Shown here piece by piece: positions 1 to 9,684 of a stretch of DNA of 37,039 bases (position 1 is its first letter; every line of letters begins with the position of its first letter). The translations under genes were made by a program, and so were the position numbers. The stretch covers positions 1 through 37,039 of the forward strand of contig JAFPUE010000075.1 of NCBI GenBank assembly GCA_017395555.1. Direction: 5' to 3'. Origin of the DNA: Ruminiclostridium sp. Its GTDB lineage: Bacteria > Bacillota > Clostridia > Oscillospirales > Ruminococcaceae. The notes below the pieces were generated by a model, which worked only from the letters and a program-made list of their open reading frames with translations, was not told the DNA's origin and ran no database searches.

Positions 1-42
1 CGGTTCGATAATAAAAAACATTCATTGACCGGGGGAAAACGA

Positions 43-2673
43 ATGGCAACAAAAGAGCTGAAATGCAAAATAAAGGACGCGGCGAAGGATCTTGAACTTA
101 CGCCGAACGATATCATAGCGATAGTAAAGGAGCGCACGGGTTCTGAGAAAAAATCCGGGCAGTCTCTTACTGTTGCGGAAATGAATATCGTGCTTGAACA
201 TATCACGCAGGGCAGTCAGGTGGAGAACTTCGATGCCTACTTTGCGGCAAGAGCCGATAAGCCCGCTCCCAAAGCCGAGCCTAAAAAGGAGAAGCCTGCA
301 AAAGCTGCCGCGGAGGACAAAAATACTGCCGAGAAGGAAAAGGCGGATAAACCCGCGAAGGCTGCGGATAATAAGGACGTGAAGCCTGCCGCGGTGAAGG
401 AAGCGAAGCCGGAGAGCAAGCCGGAAGCCAAACCCGCGGAGAAGCCTGCCGCACAGCCCGCTCCGAAACAGGAGACCAAGCCGGCCGATAACCGTCCCGC
501 GCCTGCAAAGCCGCAGGATACAAAGCAAAATAAGAAGCAGGAGAAGCCTGCGTCCCCCGAAAACAAACGCAGGGAGAACAAGCCTGTTCCGCGTCCCATG
601 GAAGCGAAGGTAGATCTCAGCACCGTAAAGACGAACGAGCCGCCCAAGGCGAAGGTCAAGGGCGAAGCCGTACAGAGAGGCGAGGTTGTTACAAAGCGCG
701 TCGATACGAGAGGCAGCTATGTCGATCTCGACAAGTACAACGAACGCTATGAAACTATTGCTACGCAGAAGAACGGCAACAACCGCAGAGACGAGTCGTT
801 CTCGAAGAAGCAGAAGATAAACCAGAAATCGCAGCAGAACAAACGCGACAAGTTCGGTGGAAAGAACCGCGAGACCGAAGCGCAGAAGCTCAAACGCCTT
901 GAACTTGAACGCGCGAGAAAGCAGCAGCTCAAGGTGCAGATACCCGACGAGATCGTTGTTTCCGAGCTTGCCCAACGCCTTAAAGTCACCGCTACCGAGG
1001 TCATCAAGAAGCTCATGTCGCTCGGCGAAATGTGTACGATAAATCAGGTGATAGACTTCGATACTGCGGCACTTGTTGCCGAGGAGCTCGGCGCTAAAGT
1101 CGAGAAGGAAGTTGTTGTTACGATAGAAGAGCGTCTGTTCGAGGACGACGAGGACAAGGCGGAGGATCTTCAGCCCCGCTCGCCCGTTGTTGTCGTTATG
1201 GGTCACGTTGACCACGGAAAGACCTCGTTACTCGACAAGATACGCCACGCTTCCGTTGCAAGCGGAGAAGCAGGCGGTATCACGCAGCACATCGGCGCTT
1301 ACCGCGTGAACGCGGGCGGCAAGGATATCACATTCCTCGATACGCCCGGACATGAGGCATTCACCGCTATGCGTGCAAGAGGCGCGAATATGACGGATAT
1401 CGCCATACTCGTTGTTGCCGCGGACGACGGTATCATGCCGCAGACGATAGAGGCTATAAACCACGCGAAGGCTGCGGGGGTAAGCATTATCGTAGCGATA
1501 AACAAGATGGATAAAGAGGGTGCGAACCCCGAAAAGATAAAGCAGGCACTTACCGAGCATGACCTCGTTATCGAGGAATGGGGCGGCGATATTATCTGCG
1601 TTCCCGTTTCCGCAAAGACCGGCGAGGGTATTGATACGCTGCTCGAAATGGTCAACCTTACCGCGGAAGTGCTCGATCTCAAAGCCAACCCCGACAGACT
1701 CGCAAAGGGCGCTGTCATCGAGGCACGTCTCGACAAGGGCAGAGGTCCTGTGGCTACGCTGCTCGTACAGAACGGTACTCTGCACACCGGCGATGTTATT
1801 ATCGCGGGTACGTCCGTCGGTCACGTTCGTGTAATGCGCGACGACAGGGGCAAGGTAGTAAAGGAAGCGGGACCGTCGGTTCCCGTTGAGGTAATGGGTC
1901 TTTCCGAGGTGCCGAGCGCGGGCGACAGCTTCGCTGTTGTCGAGGACGAGAAGCTCGCAAGAGAGCTCGTTGAAAAGCGTAAGTTCGACGCCAAGGAGGA
2001 GCAGTTCAAGCTCTACAAGAAGGTAACTCTCGACAACCTCTTCTCGCAGATAGAAGAAGGCGAGATGAAGACGCTGCCGATCATCGTAAAGGCGGACGTT
2101 CAGGGCTCTGTGGAGGCTGTAAAGCAATCGCTTGAAAAGCTGTCCAACAACGAGGTGCGCGTACAGGTCATCCACGGCGCGGTAGGTGCGGTAAGCGAAA
2201 GCGACGTTATGCTCGCTAATGCTTCCAACGCTATCATCGTAGGCTTCAATGTTCGTCCTCATCCCGATGCGGCGGAGAGCGCGAAGCGTGACGGAGTTGA
2301 TATCCGTCTGTACCGCATAATCTACGACGCTATCGAGGAAGTCGAGGCTTCGATCAAGGGTATGCTTGCTCCGAAGTACAGAGACGTTGACTGCGCACGT
2401 ATCGAAGTGCGTCAGGTATATAAGATCACAGGTGTCGGTGTTGTTGCGGGCTGTTATGTACTGTCCGGCAAGGTTGAGAGAAAGTGCAATATCAGAGTCG
2501 TTCGTGACGGCATAGTCGTTGCGGAGGACAAGATAAGCGGACTCAGACGCTTCAAGGACGATGTCAAGGAAGTTGCCGAAGGCTACGAGTGCGGTATCAG
2601 CCTTGAAAAGTTCAGCGATATCAAGGAAGGCGACATCTTCGAGGCTTACATCACAGAAGAATACAGAGATTAA
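43..2673 (+). CDS. infB: Translation initiation factor IF-2
   Basis: GTPase that places initiator fMet-tRNA on the 30S subunit and promotes 50S joining in the cytoplasm. The 876-residue product has an N-terminal IF2_N helical domain (about 1-55), a long low-complexity Lys/Ala/Pro/Glu linker (about 75-270), a second IF2_N domain (about 300-355), then the G domain: G1 GHVDHGKT at 387-394, G3 DTPGHE at 433-438, G4 NKMD at 487-490 and G5 SAKTGEG at 523-529. The C-terminal part matches the usual IF2 domains II to IV. I start at ATG 43, which sits 7 nt after a GGGGG Shine-Dalgarno stretch at 31-35; an in-frame TTG at 25 lies upstream of that site and is unlikely. The gene heads the visible part of a nusA-infB type operon; upstream members would lie outside the window. 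The charged linker is long but typical of this family in Clostridia. Confidence 0.98.
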   Translation: MATKELKCKIKDAAKDLELTPNDIIAIVKERTGSEKKSGQSLTVAEMNIVLEHITQGSQVENFDAYFAARADKPAPKAEPKKEKPAKAAAEDKNTAEKEKADKPAKAADNKDVKPAAVKEAKPESKPEAKPAEKPAAQPAPKQETKPADNRPAPAKPQDTKQNKKQEKPASPENKRRENKPVPRPMEAKVDLSTVKTNEPPKAKVKGEAVQRGEVVTKRVDTRGSYVDLDKYNERYETIATQKNGNNRRDESFSKKQKINQKSQQNKRDKFGGKNRETEAQKLKRLELERARKQQLKVQIPDEIVVSELAQRLKVTATEVIKKLMSLGEMCTINQVIDFDTAALVAEELGAKVEKEVVVTIEERLFEDDEDKAEDLQPRSPVVVVMGHVDHGKTSLLDKIRHASVASGEAGGITQHIGAYRVNAGGKDITFLDTPGHEAFTAMRARGANMTDIAILVVAADDGIMPQTIEAINHAKAAGVSIIVAINKMDKEGANPEKIKQALTEHDLVIEEWGGDIICVPVSAKTGEGIDTLLEMVNLTAEVLDLKANPDRLAKGAVIEARLDKGRGPVATLLVQNGTLHTGDVIIAGTSVGHVRVMRDDRGKVVKEAGPSVPVEVMGLSEVPSAGDSFAVVEDEKLARELVEKRKFDAKEEQFKLYKKVTLDNLFSQIEEGEMKTLPIIVKADVQGSVEAVKQSLEKLSNNEVRVQVIHGAVGAVSESDVMLANASNAIIVGFNVRPHPDAAESAKRDGVDIRLYRIIYDAIEEVEASIKGMLAPKYRDVDCARIEVRQVYKITGVGVVAGCYVLSGKVERKCNIRVVRDGIVVAEDKISGLRRFKDDVKEVAEGYECGISLEKFSDIKEGDIFEAYITEEYRD

Positions 2674-2686
2674 TTATCATAAAGGT

Positions 2687-2760
2687 GCAGCGTTACGCTG
2701 CCGCGGATGCAGGGCGGCGTCAGCCCTGCCGCCGTCTGCGTAAGACAAGCGCGTAAGCGC
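2687..2760. repeat. Cluster of three short hairpins between infB and rbfA
   Basis: Three GC-rich inverted repeats follow each other in the 106-bp spacer. The first is GCAGCG/CGCTGC at 2687-2701 with a 3-nt TTA loop. The second is GCAGGGC/GCCCTGC at 2709-2729. The third is GCGC-GTAA-GCGC at 2749-2760, with a GNRA-type loop. None is followed by a T tract, so they do not look like intrinsic terminators. They may act as RNA processing or stability elements inside the operon transcript, or be remnants of an intergenic repeat. The rbfA Shine-Dalgarno sequence starts 6 nt after the last hairpin. Confidence 0.6.
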
Positions 2761-2779
2761 CGTAGAAGGAGGCGCAGTT

Positions 2780-3166
2780 TTGGCTAATCACAATTTAAGC
2801 AGGCTGACCGAGGACGTTAAACGCGAGATCTCGGCAGCCCTTCCCGCTATAAAAGACAAGCGGGTAAGCGGGGAGATCGTCTCGGTATCGAGAGTGGAGA
2901 TAACCAGCGATCTTTCATACTGCAAGATATACGTTTCTGTGCTCGGCGACGAGGAGAAAACGGAAGGCGCGGTAGCTGCTCTCGAAAAGTCGGCAGGCTT
3001 CATTGTAAGGCGCATAAATGCGCGTATAAAAATGAGAAAGATGCCGAAGCTGATATTCCTGCCGGACAATTCACAGGAATACTACGAGAAGATCACAGGT
3101 ATCATAGACTCGCTCCATATAGGCGAAGACAAAAACGGCGGCAGCGAGGACGAAAACAACGAATGA
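2780..3166 (+). CDS. rbfA: Ribosome-binding factor A
   Basis: Small KH-like protein that binds the 30S subunit during 16S rRNA 5'-end maturation. The 128-residue product matches RbfA across its length: the N-terminal helix with LTEDVKREIS, the strand with VSVSRVEITSDLSYCKIYVSV, and the KMRKMPKLIF segment before the final helix. The tail after about residue 115 is acidic and short. The start is TTG at 2780, supported by a strong AAGGAGG at 2766-2772 with 7 nt spacing, and no ATG fits better. It sits between infB and a DHH phosphoesterase, the normal Bacillota context. The upstream hairpin cluster may affect its expression. Confidence 0.95.
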   Translation: MANHNLSRLTEDVKREISAALPAIKDKRVSGEIVSVSRVEITSDLSYCKIYVSVLGDEEKTEGAVAALEKSAGFIVRRINARIKMRKMPKLIFLPDNSQEYYEKITGIIDSLHIGEDKNGGSEDENNE

Positions 3167-3185
3167 CATAAGGAGAGTATGAGCG

Positions 3186-4145
3186 ATGAAGTCTGAACTT
3201 ATTGCGGTAAGCGAAGCCGATGATTTCATAAAAGCGCATGACAACTTTGTTATAATTTCCCACGCGAACCCGGACGGAGATACGCTCGGCTGTGCTTTCG
3301 CGCTGTGCCGCGCACTCCAGAAGCTCGGAAAAAAAGCTAAATATATCTGCGCGGACGAGATATCCCACCGCTACGACTTCATGAAAAAAGCCGTTGAGGT
3401 GCAGGAGTTCGAGCCGCAGACATATATCACCGTTGATGTTGCCGACAGAAAGCTGCTCGGCGATCTCGACAAGCAGTACGGCGATAAGATTGACCTTGCG
3501 ATAGATCATCACATCTCGCACGTCGATTTCGCGAAGCGTCTGCTGCTCGCGCCCCATGCGGCTGCGGCAGCCGAGACTGTATATAAAGTAATACTTGAGC
3601 TCGGCGGCGGGGAGCTTTTCGATCCGCAGATCGCTGCGTGCCTTTACACCGGCATTTCCACGGACTCCGGCTGCTTCAAGTATTCCTGCGCGACACCGGA
3701 GACTCACCGTATCGCCGCGGAGCTGCTTGAATACGACTTTGACCACTCGGAGCTCGATTATGTGTTCTTCGATCTGAAAACAAAATCCCGCATTGCTCTT
3801 GAGGAAAAGATATACAGCAGCATTGAGTTCTATTTCGACGGCAAGTGCGCACTTGTGTCGGTGACCAAAGACCAGCTCGATTCCGTTGACCCCGAGGACG
3901 TGAACGGCATATCGGCAATACCGCGCTGCATAGAGGGCGTGGAGGTCAGCGTTGTTATGAAGCAGCGCGGCAACGGGAGCTGGAAGGCATCACTGCGTTC
4001 AAACAGAGATATTAACGTGCAGAAGATATGCTCAACCTTCGGCGGCGGCGGTCACGAGCGCGCGGCAGGCTGCTCATTCGGCAGTGCAAGCCTCGAAGAG
4101 GCAAAGGAACGCATAGTTGCGGAGATCGGAAAGGTGCTCGGATGA
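3186..4145 (+). CDS. nrnA: DHH/DHHA1 phosphoesterase, NrnA-like (oligoribonuclease / pAp phosphatase)
   Basis: Predicted cytoplasmic metal-dependent phosphoesterase. Family members degrade short RNA or linear dinucleotides (nanoRNA, pGpG, pApA) and some hydrolyse 3'-phosphoadenosine 5'-phosphate. The 319-residue protein carries the DHH-family motifs: HANPDGD at 27-33, DVAD at 84-87, DHH at 107-109 and a further Asp at 160 in TGISTDSG. The C-terminal DHHA1 domain has the substrate-binding GGGGHERAAG at 286-295. The start at ATG 3186 follows AGGAG at 3171-3175. The gene lies between rbfA and truB, the usual place for nrnA-like genes in Clostridia, and its stop overlaps the truB start (ATGA). 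The residues do not settle which of the two activities dominates. Confidence 0.9.
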   Translation: MKSELIAVSEADDFIKAHDNFVIISHANPDGDTLGCAFALCRALQKLGKKAKYICADEISHRYDFMKKAVEVQEFEPQTYITVDVADRKLLGDLDKQYGDKIDLAIDHHISHVDFAKRLLLAPHAAAAAETVYKVILELGGGELFDPQIAACLYTGISTDSGCFKYSCATPETHRIAAELLEYDFDHSELDYVFFDLKTKSRIALEEKIYSSIEFYFDGKCALVSVTKDQLDSVDPEDVNGISAIPRCIEGVEVSVVMKQRGNGSWKASLRSNRDINVQKICSTFGGGGHERAAGCSFGSASLEEAKERIVAEIGKVLG

Positions 4146-5143
4146 ACGGAGTCATTTGTATTTACAAGGAAAAAGGATATACCTCATTCGACGTTGTTGC
4201 GATAATGAGAAGGTTCTGCGGAACAAAGAAGATAGGTCACGGAGGGACCCTCGATCCGATGGCGGAGGGGGTTCTTCCGATTTTTGTCGGAAATGCCACA
4301 AAGGCGGTGGATTACTGCCCGGACAGCACGAAGGAATACCGCGCGGGGATACGCTTCGGCGTTACCACCGATACGCAGGATTTCACGGGAAAGGTGCTCT
4401 CAACGTGCGACGATGTCGTACCAAGAAACGCAATGTACCGGCTGCAGAGCAAGTTCACCGGTGAGATGATGCAGACCCCGCCCATGTACAGCGCGGTGCA
4501 GGTGGACGGCCAGCGGCTTTACGAGCTCGCCCGCAAGGGTATCGAGATCGAGCGCGAACCGAGACCGATAAAGATAAGCTCGATAGAATTTGAGGAATTC
4601 GACGACAACACCGCGACAATGTTAGTCTCGTGCTCAAAGGGAACATACATCAGAACGCTCATACACGATATGGGCGAGGAGCTCGGCACAGGCGCGATAA
4701 TGACAAGCCTTGTGCGCACGCGCTCCGGAAATTTCACACTGCGCGACTGCTACCGGCTCGAAGAAGTCCGTGCCGCCAGCGAGACAGGCGGGCAGGACGC
4801 GGTGGAGAAGCTGCTGATGCCGCTCGACATTATATTCAACTCTCTCCCTGCGGCGAGACTGAACGACACGCAGACGAGAATGTTCTTAAACGGTGTTGTG
4901 CTCGATATCAACCGCGTCGAGCTCGACAGGGACGAGGGACCCTACCGCATACTTTCCTCCGCGGGAAAGGTGATCGCGATAGGAAACAGGGGCGAGGAAA
5001 ACGATCTTGCCGTGATACAGAGATTTTTCGGCACGGAGGAGCGCCGCCTGACGGAGGAATCCGCACAGGAGAACGGTGTCCGGATCGTGTCAGACAGCAA
5101 GCTCAAAGACGTAAATAATCTTAAAGGCGTAAGAATGGTATAA
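4142..5143 (+). CDS. truB: tRNA pseudouridine(55) synthase
   Basis: Converts U55 to pseudouridine in the T-arm of tRNAs. The 333-residue product shows the TruB catalytic motif GGTLDPMAEGVLP at 35-47, with the nucleophilic Asp at residue 38. It also has KEYRAGIRFGVTTDTQD around 64-80 and the YELARKG and RTLIHDMGEELG segments. The C-terminal part (about 240-310) looks like a TruB_C/PUA-like domain, followed by a polar tail of about 30 residues that I do not recognise and that makes the protein slightly long for the family. The start at ATG 4142 overlaps the stop of the upstream nrnA-like gene, so translation is probably coupled. An in-frame extension upstream to 4028 would run inside nrnA and is rejected. 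Confidence 0.96.
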   Translation: MNGVICIYKEKGYTSFDVVAIMRRFCGTKKIGHGGTLDPMAEGVLPIFVGNATKAVDYCPDSTKEYRAGIRFGVTTDTQDFTGKVLSTCDDVVPRNAMYRLQSKFTGEMMQTPPMYSAVQVDGQRLYELARKGIEIEREPRPIKISSIEFEEFDDNTATMLVSCSKGTYIRTLIHDMGEELGTGAIMTSLVRTRSGNFTLRDCYRLEEVRAASETGGQDAVEKLLMPLDIIFNSLPAARLNDTQTRMFLNGVVLDINRVELDRDEGPYRILSSAGKVIAIGNRGEENDLAVIQRFFGTEERRLTEESAQENGVRIVSDSKLKDVNNLKGVRMV

Positions 5144-6051
5144 TGCAGACCGATAATATACAGAGTAAAACAGCCGCGGCTCTCGGATTTTTCGACGGGC
5201 TGCACATAGGTCATCAGGCGGTCATACACAGCGCCGTGGAAGCCGGAAAGCGTCTCGGGACACCCGTGTCCGTGATGACGTTCAGAGGTGAGCCGGAGCT
5301 GCCGAAATTCGGCGGCAGGCACGATATTTGCCTTATGACGTATGATGACAAGGAAAGACTGCTTACCGGGCTCGGTGCGGAGCATATCTTCGCGTATGAG
5401 TTCCGGGATATACGGGATATGTCGCCGGAAGATTTTTTCCGGAACATTGTGATCGAAACAATGAACGCGGCTTACATAAGCTGCGGCGAGGATTTCCGCT
5501 TCGGAAAAGGCGGCAGCGGCGACGCTGAGCTGCTCGGCAGACTGTGTGCGCAGCACGGTATCGAGCTTGAAATAATCCCGCCCGTTTGCGCGGAAGGAGT
5601 TCAGGTAAGCTCATCGCTTATCCGCGGGCTTATCCGTGACGGCGATATCGAAGCTGCCGCGGAAATGCTCGGGCGCAGACCCTCATACACTCTCCCGGTG
5701 CTTCACGGCAGAAAGCTCGGGCGTGAGCTCGGCTTCCCGACGATAAATCAGGAGATACCGCCGTTCATGGTGCGGGCGAAGCGTGGTGTGTACGCGAGCG
5801 TTACCGAGCTTGACGGCAGGGAATATCCGGCGATAACGAATATCGGCGTAAAGCCGACGGTCAAGGAAGACGACGCGGAGAATATGGAAACGCACATCAT
5901 CGGCTTTGACGGCGATCTTTACGATAAATGGGTGAAGGTCAGCCTTTGCCGGTTCATGCGCGAGGAAAAGAAATTCGGCGGAATTGACGAGCTGAAAGCG
6001 CAGCTCGAAGCCGACAGAAAAACTGTTCTCGGGTATGAGTTCACCAAGTAA
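5143..6051 (+). CDS. ribF: Bifunctional riboflavin kinase / FAD synthetase
   Basis: Phosphorylates riboflavin to FMN and adenylates FMN to FAD. The 302-residue protein has an N-terminal nucleotidyltransferase domain with GFFDGLHIGH at 15-24, the HxGH-type site, and SSSLIRG at about 156-162. The flavokinase domain follows with GRELGFPTIN (GFPTIN at 197-202) and GVYASV further on. The length is normal for bacterial RibF. The start ATG at 5143 shares one base with the truB stop (TAATG), so translational re-initiation is likely. This truB-ribF pair is standard in Bacillota. I see no FMN riboswitch upstream, which fits its place inside an operon. Confidence 0.96.
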   Translation: MQTDNIQSKTAAALGFFDGLHIGHQAVIHSAVEAGKRLGTPVSVMTFRGEPELPKFGGRHDICLMTYDDKERLLTGLGAEHIFAYEFRDIRDMSPEDFFRNIVIETMNAAYISCGEDFRFGKGGSGDAELLGRLCAQHGIELEIIPPVCAEGVQVSSSLIRGLIRDGDIEAAAEMLGRRPSYTLPVLHGRKLGRELGFPTINQEIPPFMVRAKRGVYASVTELDGREYPAITNIGVKPTVKEDDAENMETHIIGFDGDLYDKWVKVSLCRFMREEKKFGGIDELKAQLEADRKTVLGYEFTK

Positions 6052-6185
6052 TGAGGGCGTTTTCATTACACTTTCATATAAATTTCACTTTTATGTAGTA
6101 ACATCAATAGAGGTGTTTTCCGGGAATACTACGGAGAACGCAGAATATGTTCCGACTAAATCAAACTCAAAAGGAGCAGGATAAA

Positions 6186-7181
6186 ATGATAGAAGTCAGA
6201 CATCTGACAAAGAGCTACGGCTCGAAAAAAGCGGTAAACGATATATCATTCACCGCCGAGGACGGGCAGGTGCTCGGGTTCCTCGGACCGAACGGTGCGG
6301 GAAAATCCACGACAATGAATATCCTTACCGGATATATCTCCTCTACAGAGGGGCAGGCTTTCATCAACGGAGTTGATATCCTCGAAGACCCGATAAAGGC
6401 AAAGAGCTTTATCGGCTATCTGCCGGAGCAGCCTCCGCTGTACTACGATATGACAGTCAATGAATATCTGAGCTTTGTGTACAGCCTCAAAAAATGCAAG
6501 CTCCCCAAGAAGTCGCATCTGAACGAGATCTGCGAGATCGTGAAGCTGACGGACGTGCGCGGAAGGCTCATAAAGAACCTGTCAAAAGGATATAAGCAGA
6601 GAGTCGGATTTGCGCAGGCGCTTGTCAGCAACCCGAAGGTGCTTATCCTTGACGAGCCGACGGTAGGACTTGACCCGAAGCAGATCATAGAGATACGCAC
6701 GCTTATCAAGCGTCTCGGAAAGAACCATACCGTGATACTTTCCTCGCACATACTGCCGGAGGTACAGGCGGTATGTGACCGCATAGTTGTCATAAACAAG
6801 GGCAGGATAGTTGCCAACGACAACGCGGACAGCCTTGCGCGCAACCTCTCCGCAGATCACAAGCTGGTTATTCACATTGAGGGCGGCAGCGACGAGATAA
6901 AGAAGATACTTGAAAGTATTCAGGATATAGAGCGCGTATTTGTCGGCAGGCAGATCGACGAGCGCGTGTATGAATACCACGTTGAAGCGAAGGAGGGCGC
7001 GGATGTGCGCCGCGATATATTCAGGAAGCTCGCCTCGCGCAACTATCCGATACTGATGATGCGCTCGAACGAGCTTTCGCTTGAAGAGGTATTCTTAAAG
7101 CTCACAACCGGTGACGAATACGGAGGAGCCGAGAAGATAGAGACAAAATTCGACAGGCTCGAAAAGGGGGAGAATAAATAA
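6186..7181 (+). CDS. ABC transporter ATP-binding protein (GldA-like)
   Basis: ATPase subunit of an ABC-2 type membrane system. The 331-residue protein has Walker A GPNGAGKST at 34-42, a signature-type LSKGYKQR at 132-139, Walker B ending LDEPT at 155-159 and the switch His in LSSH near 188. After the nucleotide-binding domain there is a C-terminal extension of about 110 residues that is common in GldA/CcmA-type exporter ATPases. The start at ATG 6186 has AAGGAG at 6171-6176 with 9 nt spacing. An in-frame ATG at 6147 has no ribosome binding site and is rejected. The stop overlaps the permease start by one base (TAATG). The linked GldF-like, GldG-like and DUF4340 genes define the Gld-type context. 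Gld ABC proteins are known from Bacteroidota gliding, but the role in Clostridia is not established. Confidence 0.9.
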   Translation: MIEVRHLTKSYGSKKAVNDISFTAEDGQVLGFLGPNGAGKSTTMNILTGYISSTEGQAFINGVDILEDPIKAKSFIGYLPEQPPLYYDMTVNEYLSFVYSLKKCKLPKKSHLNEICEIVKLTDVRGRLIKNLSKGYKQRVGFAQALVSNPKVLILDEPTVGLDPKQIIEIRTLIKRLGKNHTVILSSHILPEVQAVCDRIVVINKGRIVANDNADSLARNLSADHKLVIHIEGGSDEIKKILESIQDIERVFVGRQIDERVYEYHVEAKEGADVRRDIFRKLASRNYPILMMRSNELSLEEVFLKLTTGDEYGGAEKIETKFDRLEKGENK

Positions 7182-7885
7182 TGATCGCAATAATGAAGCG
7201 CGAGCTTTCCGCTTATTTCAAATCCCCGATAGGATATGTGTTCATCGCGGTATCCTTCCTGTTTTCGGGCTTGTTTTTCTGGTATTTCGCCCTCAGCGTG
7301 GGAAGCACGGATATTTCCTTCGTATTTCTCGGAATGTTTTATGTTTATATGATATTTGTGCCGGTTCTCACGATGCGCCTTATGGCGGACGAGAACAAGC
7401 AGCGCACCGATCAGCTTCTGCTGACTGCGCCGCTCGGGCTTATGCGCCTTGTGGCAGGCAAATTTCTTTCCGCGTATATCGTATTCATTCTCGGTGACAT
7501 CGTAATGCTGAGCTACGGCATTGTCCTCAGCTTTTTCGCGACGGTGAACTGGGCGATAATCCTCGGCAACTTCGTTGCCCTCGCTCTTATCGGAGCAATA
7601 TTCGTATCCGCGGGATTGTTCGTCTCTACTCTCACCGAGAGCCAGATGGTTGCCGCAATAGGATCCATAGCTCTCAACGCCGCCCTCGCGCTCATCAACG
7701 TTCTCTCGTCGGTGATCCCGGTGCAGGCAATATCCGATGTTATCAAGCAGCTTTCGGTTTTCGACAGATACTACGAATTCACAACCGGGATATTCAGTCT
7801 CGGCGGCGTAATCTTCTTCATAAGCGCCGTCATCATCTTCCTCTTCCTCACCGTCCGTATCCTCGAACGCCGCCGCTGGGCATGA
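7181..7885 (+). CDS. ABC-2 type permease (GldF-like)
   Basis: Membrane subunit partnering with the upstream ATPase. The 234-residue protein starts with a short amphipathic stretch (KRELSAYFKSPIGYVF), the hallmark of ABC-2 and GldF permeases, followed by about six hydrophobic segments. The last one ends at a basic tail, RILERRRWA. ATG 7181 overlaps the ATPase stop by one base, so the two are probably made at matched levels. The substrate cannot be read from the sequence. A conserved structured repeat begins directly after its stop codon (7886-7994) and separates it from the GldG-like gene. Confidence 0.85.
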   Translation: MIAIMKRELSAYFKSPIGYVFIAVSFLFSGLFFWYFALSVGSTDISFVFLGMFYVYMIFVPVLTMRLMADENKQRTDQLLLTAPLGLMRLVAGKFLSAYIVFILGDIVMLSYGIVLSFFATVNWAIILGNFVALALIGAIFVSAGLFVSTLTESQMVAAIGSIALNAALALINVLSSVIPVQAISDVIKQLSVFDRYYEFTTGIFSLGGVIFFISAVIIFLFLTVRILERRRWA

Positions 7886-7994
7886 GCGCGGAAGCCCGCG
7901 CGGGCGACTGCTGTATTTCAGAGATACATCTGCGGGCAGCCGCAGCAAGAAACGCAGTGGGGTTGGCAAAGATTTCATTGATTACAGAATGAAA
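7886..7994 (+). repeat. Structured intergenic repeat, copy A
   Basis: First of two copies; the other is at 11226-11332. It begins with a hairpin GCGCGG-AAGC-CCGCGC (7886-7901) right after the permease stop. A conserved core follows at 7910-7967: an 11-nt 5' block GCTGTATTTCA, a variable stem CTGCGG/CCGCAG (7930-7945), and a 20-nt 3' block at 7948-7967 that is identical in copy B and contains GCAGTGGGG. The 5' and 3' blocks can pair (CTGTATTTC with GAAACGCAG, one A-C mismatch). A small hairpin TTTCATT/AATGAAA follows at 7973-7994. I do not recognise it as a named RNA family. Confidence 0.7.
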
Positions 7995-8031
7995 GATTGT
8001 GTGCAAGCTAAAATTCAAGGAGTTTAGATAA

Positions 8032-9684
8032 ATGTCTGAAAATGAAGATATAAAGATCGGGCAGTCCGACGAGGTTGTAACGGAAGAGACTTCCGAAAAG
8101 CCGCAGGAGACTGCAAAAACGGCAGAAAAGCCGGTAAAAAAACCTAAAAAAGCCGGTAAAAATCCGTTTAAAAGCAGAAAATTCAAGCACGGCTCGCTGT
8201 CGGTGGTTTTCACCGTTATGTTCATCGCGGGTATCGTGCTCATTAATATCATTCTGAACCTCGTGCTCGAAAGATTCAACGTCGAAGCCGATCTCACCTC
8301 CGGCTCGATATTCACCCTCGGCGACGAGACCGTTGATTATATCAGTCACCTCGATGACGATATCAGCTTCTTCGTCACCGCCGACAAGGACGAGCTCAAA
8401 GGCGCGGGTCAGCTCTACGAGCAGACGGTTGAGTACCTCGACAGAATGACTGCGCTCAACAGCCGTTTCAGCGTAAAGTATGTGAACCTGCTCAAGGATC
8501 CCGACTTTACAAACGACTACGTCGAGACACTCCAGAATTATCAGGTCATCGTCCGTAGCGGAAAGACCGACAGATACCGCATACTCTCCATAAATGACTT
8601 TATGAAGTATAAGCTCAGCGACGGAAATACCTACGATTACAGCGAAGCGAGCATGTATGTGAACTACGGCGGATATACCGTTACCGATTATTCGAGCGTT
8701 GCCGAGGAGCAGCTTGTCTCCGCTATCATGTCGGTATCTCTCGACGATCCGACAGTCGTTACCTTCGTCAAGGGCTACGGCGAATCCAACAGCACCGCCC
8801 TCGAAACTATCCTCACCGATAACGCCTATGTGACGCAGGAAGCCGAGATCGAGCGAATTGAGGCTATACCGGAGAACACCGATATCCTCGTTATCCACGG
8901 TCCCACAAAGGATTACAGCCTCGACTCCATAACAAAGATAGATACATGGCTGTCAAATAACGGAAAATACGGCAAGAACCTTATATATATCGCAACTCCC
9001 GATACTTCGGAGACACCGAACCTCGACGAATATCTCGCCGAGTGGGGAATCGAGGTAGGACGCGGATATATCCTCCAGTTCGACGAGAACCACGCGTATT
9101 ATACCGGCTCCGCGCTCCCCGTTATGCAGGATATCGAAATGAAGACAGATACAGCATACTACGAGGCAATGAAAAAGTCGGCTGGCTCGTCCTTCATTGG
9201 CTACTACGTTCGCCCCGTTATCAAGCTCTGGGAGAACGAGGGCAACCTTGCCAACGTATCCATTGCGAGCGCTTACGGCGATAGCTGCATTATGTTCCCG
9301 TTCACTGCGGACGAGGGCTGGGCTCCGTCGGAGGATAACTTCGCGGCGTATGACGTTATAGTCGAAGCATCAAAGGTGCAGTTCGCAGACAACAATCAGC
9401 CGACATACAGCAAGGTAATTGTCTGCGGAAGTGACCAGCTCTTTACCGACTATTTCACCACCGCCTCCAATTACAGCAACGGCGAGGCTGCACTGTCCCT
9501 GTTCGATGCCAACTCCGAGAACAACGGCAAAACGATAAGCATAGTTGAAAAATCCTTTGCCGCGGAGACATATCAGATAGACCGCAGCACGCAGATCGCG
9601 ATAGGCGTTGCGTTTGCGATAGTAACACCGGTAGTCATCATAATTATCGGAATAATCGTATGGCTCAGGAGAAGAAGATTATAA
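8032..9684 (+). CDS. GldG-family ABC-system auxiliary membrane protein
   Basis: A 550-residue membrane-anchored protein of the GldG/ABC-auxiliary type. It has a Lys/Pro-rich cytoplasmic N-terminus (1-53), a transmembrane helix at about 56-76, and the family's typical juxtamembrane segment DLTSGSIFTLGDETVDYI. A large extracytoplasmic alpha/beta domain follows, and a C-terminal transmembrane helix (about 523-546) ends in WLRRRRL. In Bacteroidota GldG associates with GldA and GldF; here the function is unknown. ATG 8032 follows AAGGAG at 8017-8022. Its stop overlaps the start of the DUF4340 gene (TAATG). The gene is separated from the permease by the structured repeat copy A, unlike the tight coupling elsewhere in the operon. 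Confidence 0.85.
   Translation: MSENEDIKIGQSDEVVTEETSEKPQETAKTAEKPVKKPKKAGKNPFKSRKFKHGSLSVVFTVMFIAGIVLINIILNLVLERFNVEADLTSGSIFTLGDETVDYISHLDDDISFFVTADKDELKGAGQLYEQTVEYLDRMTALNSRFSVKYVNLLKDPDFTNDYVETLQNYQVIVRSGKTDRYRILSINDFMKYKLSDGNTYDYSEASMYVNYGGYTVTDYSSVAEEQLVSAIMSVSLDDPTVVTFVKGYGESNSTALETILTDNAYVTQEAEIERIEAIPENTDILVIHGPTKDYSLDSITKIDTWLSNNGKYGKNLIYIATPDTSETPNLDEYLAEWGIEVGRGYILQFDENHAYYTGSALPVMQDIEMKTDTAYYEAMKKSAGSSFIGYYVRPVIKLWENEGNLANVSIASAYGDSCIMFPFTADEGWAPSEDNFAAYDVIVEASKVQFADNNQPTYSKVIVCGSDQLFTDYFTTASNYSNGEAALSLFDANSENNGKTISIVEKSFAAETYQIDRSTQIAIGVAFAIVTPVVIIIIGIIVWLRRRRL

Noticed and set aside
25-42. Upstream TTG start for infB
   Set aside because: It lies before the GGGGG Shine-Dalgarno stretch that serves ATG 43.
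22-1215. Long open frame on the minus strand opposite infB
   Set aside because: Leu/Arg-rich translation with no ribosome binding site, lying opposite a strongly conserved gene; typical antisense shadow.
6052-6185. Terminator or clear promoter between ribF and the ABC ATPase gene
   Set aside because: No stem with a T tract and no convincing -35/-10 pair could be found.
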